This document shows, in pieces, positions 54,600 to 64,000 of a stretch of 64,000 nt of DNA. This DNA is from Chrysemys picta bellii (taxonomy: Eukaryota > Chordata > Testudines > Emydidae): the NCBI RefSeq assembly GCF_011386835.1, contig NC_088798.1:6448001-6512000 (forward strand). The letters run 5' to 3'. The notes beneath the pieces were generated by a model that was given only the letters and a program-made list of their open reading frames with translations, ran no database searches and was not told where the DNA came from. Within the stretch, counting starts at the first letter, position 1, and the number at the start of each line of letters is the position of its first letter. The position numbers and the translations under genes are program-made.

Positions 54600-54900
54600 A
54601 CACTACAGTAGGGTGATCAGATGTCCCGATTTTATAGGGACAGTCCCGATTGTTGGTGCTTTTTCTTATATAGACATCTATTACCCCCCACCCCCTGTCC
54701 CGATTTTTCACACTTGCTACCTGGTCACCCTAACACTACAGTGATTATAGGGGCGTAGCTATGGTGCCATAGCTAAGCCGACATAGCCCTGTAGTGTAGA
54801 GACAGCATACGGTGATGGAAGGGGTTCTTCCAATTGATGTAGGAACAGCCCTCCCCAAGCAGCAGTCGCTAGGTCAATGGAAGCATTCCTCAAGTGAACT
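54590..54900. mobile_element. TGTCTACACTACAG MITE, interrupted
   Basis: GGCCATGTCTACACTACAG, then after the nested insert ATAGGGGCGTAGCTATGGTG, CCATAGCTAAGCCGACATAG, CCCTGTAGTGTAGAGACAGC and AGCAGCAGTCGCTAGGTCAA match the element at 22920-23870. Confidence 0.55.
54600..54742 (+). mobile_element. Small TIR element (123 bp) with 10-bp target duplication, copy 2
   Basis: Element 54610-54732 begins AGGGTGATCAGATGTCCCGA and ends CTACCTGGTCACCCTA. ACACTACAGT occurs on both sides (54600-54609, 54733-54742). The interior (ATTACCCCCCACCCCCTGTC, CCGATTTTTCACACTTGCT) matches copy 1 at 30446. Nested in the MITE that provided the CTACACTACAG target. Confidence 0.88.
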
Positions 54901-55000
54901 AACTTAATCTCTCTGCACCTCAGTTTCCCTATTTGTACAATGAACACCATTCCGGCTTTCCTCGGAGTGGTGTGGTGAGGGTATCTGTATGGGAATATCA
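54900..55000 (+). mobile_element. MIR-like CORE-SINE fragment
   Basis: CTCTGCACCTCAGTTTCCCT ATTTGTACAATG and GTGGTGTGGTGAGGG are the MIR core end only. Confidence 0.7.
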
Positions 55001-55454
55001 CCCGAACGATGCCACAGGCCATTCTTTCTCATGTGAAAACTCACTGATAGTTTTCCTGAACATCCCCTTTGGGTCTGACTTTTCTATCGCTTCCTCTTTA
55101 CCTGCAAGTTCCCGGCCACTTGCCAAGACTGCATCCAGCCACCAATACCAGTACAAGGGCAGAGTCCTTAAAATCAACCTGTTTGCAGTTGAGCTAATTC
55201 TGTTGTTGAAACTACTTAACTCCTCAATAGCTGGCATGGTTTTGCTGCCTGTTTGTCATCTTTTCTCTTAGCCCCACATCCCCACTGTTATGTAAAGGCC
55301 TTAATACCGGTTTGCTGGAGGTCTGGGGTTCTGAATGTATCCTTTCACTGTCAGTGCTGTTTCAGTGAAGCCCACGCATTTCCATTGTGTAGCATGTGTG
55401 TTTACTCGTACTCTTTCTATTTAAAGCTAGATGTAACATGGGCCCAGGCAGGAA
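55001..55454. other. No recognisable gene or repeat
   Basis: A 112-codon frame (54933-55271) starts in SINE sequence and has no recognisable features. Confidence 0.4.
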
Positions 55455-55600
55455 AAATGGGCATGTGTTTAAGCCACTATCCTTGGACTTAGGAGATGTG
55501 GGTTCTGGCCTTGCCTTTCTCACCTTGGGCAAGTCACTTCATCGCTCTGTGCCCTCAGTTTCCCCTCTGCAAAGTGAGGGGCAAGTTGCCTATTTATGAC
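55455..55600 (+). mobile_element. MIR-like CORE-SINE fragment
   Basis: GTGGGTTCTGGCCTTGCCTT, CACCTTGGGCAAGTCACTTC, ATCGCTCTGTGCCCTCAGTT TCCCCTCTGCAAAGTGAGG. Confidence 0.8.
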
Positions 55601-55925
55601 GATCATTTTAAGAATAATTTGTTTGAGGTTTTTCTACGTTTATACAAGGAAAGGGCTTAAGCAAGAAAACATACCACCGAGGAATAAAATCCATTACAAT
55701 CTGAAAGTTCATTTGAAAGTAACAAAAAAAACTTTAACCTCACAACATGCAAACATGTTACATGCATCAATCATTGCAACAGAATTAAACACATTTAATT
55801 CCGACACCCTGTAATCTCTCACAGCCATCAGATAGAAATAAGAAGCCAAGTCGTTTGAAATGGAAAGCGAAAAGAGAGAAGAGAAAGTAAAGGAAACAGA
55901 GAGAGAGAATGAATCCATTGGGCAT
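55601..55925. other. No recognisable gene or repeat
   Basis: A-rich sequence with a purine-rich patch at 55855-55910. Confidence 0.4.
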
Positions 55926-55929
55926 AAGT

Positions 55930-56115
55930 CAACAACTAACTAACGAGAGTTAGGAAGAAAGTTCTTCCATTGGGCAGGTTATGCCATTACTGTCTACTAC
56001 AAAGTTTCTTGCCAAGTCCTCTGGAGAATCTGATACTGACCAATTTTGGAGACACAATACTTGACTAGATAGACCATTGATCTGATCCATTCTGGCAATT
56101 CCTCTGTTCCAGTGA
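55930..56115 (+). mobile_element. CR1/L3-like LINE tail
   Basis: TTAGGAAGAAAGTTCTTCCA, CTTGACTAGATAGACCATTG, ATCTGATCCATTCTGGCAAT TCC form a CR1/L3-type 3' end; old. Confidence 0.6.
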
Positions 56116-56454
56116 CCGAGATCCTTCTCTCATTCAACCAGTGTCACTGATTTAATTTGCATCCTCATTTGTTGCACAGAAATGGAAAAGTGCATTTATT
56201 AGTACTTGTAAAAGTGCCAAGAAATGGAGCTCCCACATCTTGGGAGACTGACCAAACAGATCTGACTGTCTTGAGCAGCAGAGGTTTTTCCCCTTTCTCA
56301 ACGTAATCCCACTCTTCCTAGGTACACCCCCACATCGTCACTTTTTCTTCAGTGTTTGCAAACTCCAAATAAAGCATTCATCATTTATTATGCCAATATT
56401 GCTGATTAACTTCTTCAATCTTTCTTCCTAATTCAGCTCCCCCTCCCTCAACAA

Positions 56455-56800
56455 ACCACTTGGTCATATTTGTTCTTTTTCCCTCTTAATTTAATTTCCC
56501 AGGGTCTTTCTGGTGTTGAGTTGGCTAGAAGTGCAAATAGTATTCTGGCAATGGTCTTAGTAGTAGTAGTATACAGAGAGAGACTATTATTATATCCTCT
56601 GTGTGCAGCCCAACATTGACAGGGCTATTTTTGCTGCCACACGGCTCCTATTTAATTTGCTGTCCACTGTCACCTCTAAGTCTCTCTCCCTGTATTGCCT
56701 ATCTGTCTAGGTGATCACACCGGGTCCATTCCCATAGCGTCCTTACTGATTCTTTGGTGTCTCCCTCCCATCTGCTGTTGCCTATCCTGACCTATTAGAG
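56455..56800 (-). mobile_element. CR1 LINE fragment, decayed
   Basis: Plus-strand GCAGCCCAACATTGACAGGG, TATTTTTGCTGCCACACGGC, CTGTCCACTGTCACCTCTAA correspond to the reversed CR1 RT/thumb region (compare 36275-36350). Many changes. Confidence 0.6.
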
Positions 56801-56944
56801 TCCCTGACTGCAGCATATTATAGGAAGAAAAGAATTCACAATAAATCAAAGCACACTTAAAATAACCCCTGTAGTTAAACCATCCACTAAAACAGGCAGA
56901 ACAATGTTTTAATTGTATTTCATGCAACGGAATCCAATTGTGTT

Positions 56945-56962
56945 ACACACACACACACACAC
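56945..56962 (+). repeat. (AC)9 microsatellite
   Basis: Short perfect AC run. Confidence 0.9.
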
Positions 56963-57049
56963 CATAATGTATAGTGGGGGAAACCTTTCAAATAGAGATA
57001 TTGACTAGATGCCTCTGTAAGGACACTATTATGTCTAATAGTTAAATCA

Positions 57050-57395
57050 CGGGACATCTGTAGTCTGCTCCTGTCTATGCTACTGTCTTGCTGTTCTTCC
57101 TTAGACGAGGCACTTTGTGCTTCACTGACTGTCCCATTTATAAACTGGGTAAAATTAACAATTACCGATCTATCTCAGAGAGCATGGTGAGGTTTAATTT
57201 GGCCAATGGCTAGCACAAAGGGGCCCTGGTCCATCACTAGAGTGCCTGGGTGCTACTGGAATACAAATCATGTGTTATGCGGAAGGTCAGACTAGGTGAT
57301 CATAATTGTCCCTTCTGGCCTTGAAATCCATGTCCCCATTTAAATTGTAAAGTCTTTTATTGTAAGTGTCTGTGGTCCCTAGCACATGGAACCCT
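57050..57395 (+). mobile_element. MIR-like piece followed by CR1/L2 tail and MIR tail
   Basis: A degenerate MIR core (TTCCTTAGACGAGGCACTTTG, GACTGTCCCATTTATAAACT) precedes GGTCAGACTAGGTGATCATA ATTGTCCCTTCTGGCC (LINE tail) and ATTGTAAAGTCTTTTATTGT..CCCTAGCACATGG (MIR tail). A mosaic of old repeats. Confidence 0.5.
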
Positions 57396-57664
57396 GTTTC
57401 TCAATGTGTCCCTCTGGACCTACCATACTATAGGTCATCAAAAATGCAGGTCAGAGTTGAGGTCCCCGATCTTTACAGCTACACAACACAACCTCAGTGT
57501 CCTTAAGGTTTACCCACCCTTGTTGATGGAAGAAATGAACATGTATGCCATCATTTTGGCATCTGCATATTTCACTGTACTAATGTGCTGGGAGGTGTGA
57601 GTGGCTGCTATCAAGTGGGTCTTTGGTCTACAGACAATCAGAGATTTCAATAATGCTGATGGAT
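57396..57664. other. No recognisable gene or repeat
   Basis: Nothing recognised. Confidence 0.4.
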
Positions 57665-58140
57665 GTGTTAAGGCTAAAAGGAAGGAGTGATTAAGCCCCT
57701 TGGTGTAGTGATAGCTGGAAATGTTAGGACACTACCACCCAAGTCTTTAGGCTGCGTGGCAAAGCCTGAGCAGAGTTAAGCAGCATGGACTAACATGTTT
57801 TCTTGGAAGTAGTTGTTAGGGGCTAGGAGATTGCTTGGCAAACTGTGTGTGTGTGAGGTAGAAAGCCAGCAGATGGTGAGAAGCAATCGTGAGTGTGACC
57901 CTGAGAGAGAGCAGAGAGAAAACTCCATGGAATACAGGACTGACTGGAGAGGCAGGCTTGGAAACTGTGAGCAAGGAAACTACCTTGTATTGATTGTTTC
58001 CAGTGTGTTCAGGGAAATGGTACTTTGTGTACATTCTTTGTAAATAAAGAGGCTTGCACCAAAGATATACAAGACTGTATCATCAATTTCTCCTCCTAGT
58101 GAAAACAACCTGTCAAGCCCCCAGGTCTGAGTGGCAACAA
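57665..58140 (+). mobile_element. Possible LTR remnant
   Basis: Starts TGTTAAGGC and ends near GTGGCAACA (TG..CA), with AATAAAGAGGCTTGC at 58043-58057 as a candidate polyadenylation signal placed late in the segment, as in an LTR. No target duplication found; tentative. Confidence 0.3.
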
Positions 58141-60829
58141 TACAAACATCCATGTTCCTTAGATAAAGTCATTGCTGAATGGCTGTTGCTGAGGTCCTGC
58201 AGGTAGAGGTACTTGGATATGCACCCTGCAGCGCATGATTGTCTATTCTAGACTAGTGATGGGTGAGCTATGAAAGTCCTCCAGGGCGGGTTCAACTAGG
58301 ATAAAGACACCCAAGGATTTGGATACTCCTCCAAACCACTTGAGCCCGCCTAATTATGGTGGAAATCAGTGTTCTGATTAGCTCTGTTCCAGCTAGAAGA
58401 CATAAAGAAAGAGGTCACAACCTTTAAAAATGGAGTGTGTGTGTGGCGGGGGGGGGGGGGGGAGTTAACCAAATTTCCAGGAACCTCAGGATATGCCCGG
58501 GTGGGTTCTCACATCTCTCAATAAGTGTATCCTTGGAGCAGAGAGACCGTCTCAGATCGGATGAATACAAGACAATATCGTGAGTCATGTTTGTCCAGTC
58601 TGTGGTGGCCAAGCTTACCCCTGAATCATCATCTGTCCTGCTTTATCATGGTGGAGGGGGGGATTAACACAGGCTTGTCTGGGGCATATGTGCTTTGCCG
58701 CCTACAATGCAGGTAGGTGAAATAGGAGTGTTTTAGCTATCTAAGTTCATCGCTGACCCCCTTACCATAGTAATGCCAGAGCCCTGTACAAGAGGTAGTT
58801 CAGTTCACAGGGACTTGGCTTTCCATATATATTCAATATATTAACAGATGGTTTGCACCAGGCTTTGTTCCCATCTGGCCTGCAGGTAGCCCACCTTTTA
58901 CTGAATGCATCTATGTGGAGGAGGTGATGCCAGGGAGCACACACCTCTCAGGAAGTGAAGGAGTGGGCTGTCGCATCAGGAGAGCTCTCCCCCTTGGCAA
59001 TGCGCACCCTGTGAGTGGAAGTCGATTTCTTGTCACTCGTGAGCTGTTCAACCTGTTTTTTTTTTTCCTCTTTGAGTCCTCAGGAGTCTTGTCTGAGGCT
59101 CTGTGTTTGATCCTGGACTGTTAGTGTATAAGGGACACCTTACCTTCCCCAGTGAGGCCATGCCTCCGTTTCCCCTCCCGTACTGTGCAGTATTCACATG
59201 CCACACAGCTGATGGTCCAACTAGCATCTCCCCTCCTGAGGCCTGGCTTGTTGGTACTGAATGCTAAAGCGCTCACCCCAAGTCCTTCCTGGACTTTCCC
59301 CCCAGCTCTCACAAGCACCCTTGGATCAGGGCTTCACAGCATCTCTCAAGCAAGGCTTCCCACTAATCTTATACCTGCCCCAGCTCCCTGGCACAGCTCC
59401 CTGGCACAGCTCCACTGGTCCCACTCCAGAGCCTTCACCACTGCACTTCTCCAGGCAGCTGTCCTTCTCTGCCAGTCTCTGGGGAGAGCCTCCTCCCAGC
59501 TCTTTCCCTGGTCCCAGCCTCAGAGAAAGGCATCCCCCGTACCCAGCCTGCAATCACCTGATTCTCCTCATGTGACCCCTCCAGTCGGGGTCATCAGCTG
59601 GGAGACCCTTCAGTCCCCTGATTCAGGGGGAAACTGGGCCCAAATTCCCTTAAAGGACAAGCCTCCCGGTGACAGATTGATACTACCCTGAGCCAGTATT
59701 GCTTTAGAATCCCTGGGGTTTTTAATGCAGAGATCACGAGCAGAGTATATACCATATAGTCATGGGGGAAATTCATCTCTGTGCAGAGGACCAATATATC
59801 TTGGGGACTTAAGTGGTGCATAAGTCTCATATTGGTCCCTGCATGAGGGTAAACTCCACCCATGATAACTGTTGGGTGTATTCTGCTTTTTAACTCATCA
59901 ACAGGCCCCGTGCTGTCCGTACTGTCCAGGGGAGAATCTCACCTGATGTGAGTATTGCAGCCATCATTGTGAATGTCCTGAGGTGCCACACTAAAAGCAA
60001 AGCAAACCCCAGACTCTTTTCATGCCAGTGGAAGGTGCATGAATGGCTTGTTCTCCCAGGCCATGGGGAGAGGTTCATTAGGGAGGTGGATTAGAGAACC
60101 TCTAGCTGCAGGCAGATAGGATTTAGGGTGTGAGACAGGGAAGGAAATTCTCCATGACAGAGGTGTGCTCAAAGCCTAGAGGGCAGGAACTGGCCCTCTT
60201 GTTACAAATGAGCTATATTGCCCCTGGCAGCAGCATTACACGAAGAGACAAGACAAGTGGAAGCAAGACGACAATGGGAGAGGGATCGTAACTGCCAGCT
60301 CTGAAAGTATTAGCACTAGTGAACCAGGCTGTTAGAAGAGAGCAGCAATAGGCCACGTAGAAAGAGAAAGCTGCACTGTGACAGCCAGATTTCCGAGGAT
60401 TCAGAACCCACAACTCGAGCCACATTTCCGAAAGACCTCTGCTCCCATTCACATTAATGGCACTAACAGATATTCATTAGACTCACGGTGCTTAGATACT
60501 ATGCTGAAAGGTACCTTAGATCTACAATAGATAGATCAGACTAGCTCCTGGCTCCCCTTTATAACAGATGTTTAGACAAGCAAAGCAGAAAAACTGTATG
60601 GTGTGTACCTCCCATATAAATTGTACCAAAAGGATGCTCGTTGACCTATAGGAGACTGGATGTAGTGGGTGACTGGTCTTGGGAAAATGTGACGACCCAG
60701 ATCCAGAGGACCAGATTGGTAGCACTAGAGCCTGAAGTACTACACACCAGGAGAGGTATGGCACATGAAAAGGTCTAGATCGTGAAACCCAGTTATTCCA
60801 CATCACCCTGTTTTGGAGGGAGCCCTTCT
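58141..60829. other. No recognisable gene
   Basis: Contains a GT run and a run of 15 G (58435-58462), and a tandem CAGCTCCCTGGCA unit at 59390-59415. A 179-codon frame (59152-59691) lies in proline/leucine-rich low-complexity translation and shows no domain. Confidence 0.35.
58448..58462 (+). repeat. Poly-G run (15), preceded by GT repeat
   Basis: G homopolymer directly after a short GT repeat (58435-58445). Confidence 0.9.
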
Positions 60830-60834
60830 AAGTG

Positions 60835-61480
60835 TTGGAGGTAGAACTAATCAGAAAAAGGGAGGGTGAAGTTTCCATGGAAATGTTGATTGGAAAGGAA
60901 GTTGGTTTCCATGGCAAATGTCTAGTTTTTCTAGTGAAAACTCAAAAGCTGAAATATTTCAGCTGACAACCAAAATATTTAAATTCTGCAGTGCCATGAC
61001 AGTGTCTCATGAATGTTGTAGTTTGGGTGCCTTATGCTCCCTATAGTAAGCAGCCATGAAGAAGACTAAGTAAATGTGATACTTTACGTGGAGTGTTTTG
61101 TCCCACAGACCTGTATTCTCTCACTCATCGTCCATATACACTCCGCTGCCCTTCACCATGTAGGGCAGGGATTGCACTGTCATATGAGGACAGGGGTATC
61201 TTCCCCCCCCAAGGGATCACGGGCCCCTCGCGTCTGTGTCAAGGGATGTGGGTTGGGCAAGTAGAGATGCTGGCTGAAACCCCAAAAATATAAACTGAAA
61301 ACCAAAAGTTTGGGAGGGTTTGGTAAAAATAAATAAATGGGGTTGTTGGTTATTTTTGGAGGCAAACCTGACACATTGAATCAAATGGGTATTTCTTGCA
61401 GAAATGTTGAGGTTGATATTTTTAAAGCCATTTTTAAAAGCAAAAAATGGTTCAAACCCGCTCTCGTGATGGCCTTCTTA
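60835..61480 (+). repeat. A/T-rich foldback repeat, copy C
   Basis: GAAGTTTCCATGGAAATGTTG (60869) and a core ATGAATGTTGTAGTTTGGGT GCCTTATGCTCCC (61010-61041) match copy B at 45626-45658 (GAGTTGTAGTTTGGATGCCT CATGCTCCC). The left half is clearest; the right end is uncertain. Confidence 0.5.
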
Positions 61481-62879
61481 CACAGATCCAGACTGGTTTT
61501 GCAAATTGCTTTCTATATGAATCTTTTCCCTCAATATAGTACATGTTGGCTTACCAATATTTGCGTTGAGTCCCAATGATGGCCAGGGAAAATGAATTGT
61601 TCATGTCATTATTTAAAAAAATATAATTAATTTACAGGCAGTGAACCTGCAACCCAGCCCCTCATGACCCTCCAGACTCGCTGTGCTGAATGTCTGTGGT
61701 GACTCCTGATATTGGTTCATCATGACCCCCTTGGCTTGCATATATTGGATGCCATGGTGGAATCTTCACTTCCACATTGGGTGCAGGTCCTCAGAGAGTT
61801 CCTCTGGAGGTCGAACTGGGGCAAAGAGAAAGAGAGGACTTGTGACTTCCATCAGCACCAGGATGAACTTTATTTCCCTATCCATTGCACAGGGCAGGGA
61901 TAGAGAGTGCAGTGCGCTGTGAATGCCTGAAGTGGTGGCAGGGAGGGAGAGAAGGTATTGCAGAAGCAGCACATCGCTGTGCCCAAGAGAGGCAGCTGGG
62001 CCCTCATTTCATTAAAGGGAGGGGGCATGGACACTGGATTTTTTGGGGTGTTTTCAGGGTCGGATTAAGGCCCGGGTTCTAATGGCCAGTGGCTCCAGCC
62101 CCAGCTCTCAGTGTTATGGGACTAAGCAGAATCTCTGCTTTTTTTTTTTTTTTTTAACGAAAACAGTAACTATCTAACCTTCATGTGGGTGAAGAAAAGC
62201 TTCATGACCTGAGTGTAAATGATACAATGGTGTCTTCCTGAGTCTGCAGAGAGCCTGAAACAACTGCTCTGAGGGGTGTAAGCTGCCCCATCTACCTCAA
62301 TGGGATGTTAATTCCAAGCCCCACTGTTCTGGGCGGCTCTGTCAACACCATCCCAGCAAGGAACTGGGTGTGTGGCAGAGAGGAAAGGAATGCACTGGGC
62401 CTGGCCCCTCTCATCTATTCTAGCTGCTGAGGTAAATATTGAGGGACCCACTTGTTGCCAACCTGCTGCTCCTGGGTGGGGGGTCAGAAGGAAATTCCAT
62501 GGCACTATCCCTGGCTATCTGGGATGGGAAAAGGACCCTTCTCATCGCCACACCAAGTGGGAGGTTGGAGCAGAGCCACCAGGGCCTGAGGTTGCTTTAA
62601 TCTGGGCCTGGGTGTTTGGGAGCAGAGTGGGGTGACGGAGTCAGAGAGGCTGAGCTATGTACACAGAGCTAGAGAGAGATTTGCATTGGATGGGGAGGCT
62701 GGAATGTGCAAGCAAGCAAGGTAGCCCCTTGTCATCCCATCCTGGTGTGAACAGGTGGAGAGAAGGCACTTCCCTCCTTCTCCAGCAGGGGTAACCCTTT
62801 CTATGCTAGACGGCATTTATATCTTGTTCATTTGGCTTGAGTCAGGACTGCAGGATGGGGTCCTGTCATTCACACGCCC
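61481..62879. other. No recognisable gene
   Basis: Includes a 17-T run at 62139-62155. Short open frames only. Confidence 0.35.
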
Positions 62880-63000
62880 ATGAAAAAGTGGTGGAAACAC
62901 CGTCACGTAAGTCATTTAAAACTGAGCTAGAAAATGCTGGAGAACGTAATGTGAAGAACAACATCTGTGGTGTCAGAGGCTGGACTGGATGATATGAGAG
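62880..63000 (+). mobile_element. LINE tail fragment (CR1/L2-like)
   Basis: GTGGTGGAAACACCGTCACG, AGTCATTTAAAACTGAGCTA and GAGGCTGGACTGGATGATAT follow a LINE C-terminal end and tail. Confidence 0.55.
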
Positions 63001-63054
63001 GTCTTTTTTCATCTCAAATATTGGTGATAAGTTGATCAGTGCATACACTTCTAT

Positions 63055-63448
63055 CCTCTATATAGTTCTATATTATTGTGGAACCAGGAGTCACCCCATG
63101 AAATTAATAGGCAGCAGGTTTAAAACAAACAAAAGGAAGTATTTCTTCACACAACCTGTGGAACTCATTGCCAGGGGATGTTGTGAAAGCCAAAACTATA
63201 GCATGGGTCAAAAAAGAACTAGATAAGTTCCTGGAGGATAGGTCCATTGGTGGCTATTAGCCAAGATGGCCAGGGATGCAACCTCGTGCTCTGAGTGTCT
63301 CTAGTCTCTGTTTGCCAGAAGCTGGGAGTGGAAGAGAGGAGATGGATCACTCGATGTTCTGTTCATTCCCTTGGAAGCACCTGGCATTGGCCACTGTCAG
63401 AAGACAGGATACTGGGCGGAATGGGCCCACTATGGCCATTCTTATACA
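63055..63448 (+). mobile_element. CR1 LINE 3' end
   Basis: Translations give SHPMKLIGSRFKTNKRKYFF TQP; then GGATAGGTCCATTGGTGGCT, CCTGGCATTGGCCACTGTCA GAAGACAGGATACTGGGC and ACTATGGCCATTCTTAT, the CR1 3' UTR. 5'-truncated and with a short deletion before VELIARG. Confidence 0.88.
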
Positions 63449-64000
63449 GTGCATTAGGACCTTTCATATGTTTTGACTAGTGTATACAGAAAACAGCAGA
63501 GACTGTTCAAAGGCTGGACATAGACTAAACAGCATGTCTCCATAGTATATGTGCCCCATCCCACTTTAAAAACAAATACATAAACATCAGTGGTGATCTG
63601 AGCTGGAGTTTTCATCATTCTTTTGCTTTTTCTTTCCCATGGAGGACTTTTGACAGTTTACAATGCATCGCTTGGGATTGCAACCACAGGCTCTGGTTTC
63701 CATTGTGGTTGGCCTTCGTAATTTATGAACATAAAAAGTTATTGTACAGGGATAGACATCATGGGGGAAATTCCCATCAACATTTGTAAAGCCGCCATCT
63801 CATAGTGTTCTCAATCTCTCCTTAAAAACCCACCCCTGCTGTGATTCCTGCAAATCATGCCCCTCTAAGCTTTGGTCATCTCACTATGCTAGAACTTCTA
63901 TTTTTCTGCTAAACTCTGTTTTCTTTTGTTACCCCATCCTCTTCCAACCTGTTGCTTTGGCTTGCCCCATCCACTGAGACCTGACATCTAGGCCTTGATC
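63449..64000. other. No recognisable gene or repeat
   Basis: Runs to the window edge; nothing recognised. Confidence 0.4.

Noticed and set aside
59152..59691. 179-codon frame rich in Pro, Leu and Ser
   Set aside because: Tandem CAGCTCCCTGGCA units and overlapping frames; no domain or conserved motif recognised.

Overview
The window looks like a non-coding, transposon-rich stretch of an amniote nuclear genome, most likely a turtle. The evidence is several CR1 LINE copies, a tRNA-derived SINE whose tail matches a CR1 3' end (the arrangement known from cryptodiran turtle Pol III SINEs), many old CORE-SINE/MIR-like copies, gypsy-type solo LTRs and numerous small terminal-inverted-repeat elements. 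There are no operons, ribosome binding sites, rRNA genes, functional tRNA genes or CRISPR arrays. Nearly every open frame is chance or transposon-derived. The species call is an inference from repeat content. Repeat names are recognised by eye, so boundaries without a target-site duplication are good to roughly 10-50 bases.

Layout. Positions 1-2850 are AT-rich and free of recognisable transposons. They contain a possible last coding exon (516-557, after a pyrimidine tract and AG) and a stretch with several AATAAA signals that could be its long 3' UTR. From 3.9 kb on, repeats dominate. 7-17 kb: CpG-rich and hAT-like MITEs, two CR1 copies (the second, 15.2-17.4 kb, split by a 416-bp hAT-like element), and an A/T-rich foldback family. 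18-25 kb: many CORE-SINEs, a CR1 3' piece inside a MITE, and a 216-bp hAT MITE. 25-28 kb: two solo LTRs, the second with a clear TATA box. 30-34 kb: a decayed PIF/Harbinger transposase holding a complete tRNA-SINE, plus three small TIR elements. 34.4-35.1 kb: a 5'-truncated HSP70 retrocopy with 17-bp target-site duplications. 35.7-36.9 kb: a CR1 on the minus strand with 360 uninterrupted codons of reverse transcriptase. 38-44 kb: MITEs, SINEs (one inside another) and a 370-bp local duplication. 44-64 kb: more CR1 pieces, including a 1.7-kb LINE interrupted by a foldback insert, further MITEs, and mostly featureless single-copy-looking DNA.

No gene set here works together as a pathway. What is informative is the nesting order of insertions, the exact target-site duplications, and a foldback repeat family carrying several copies of a ZNF143-like motif. 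I found no convincing undescribed biological system.
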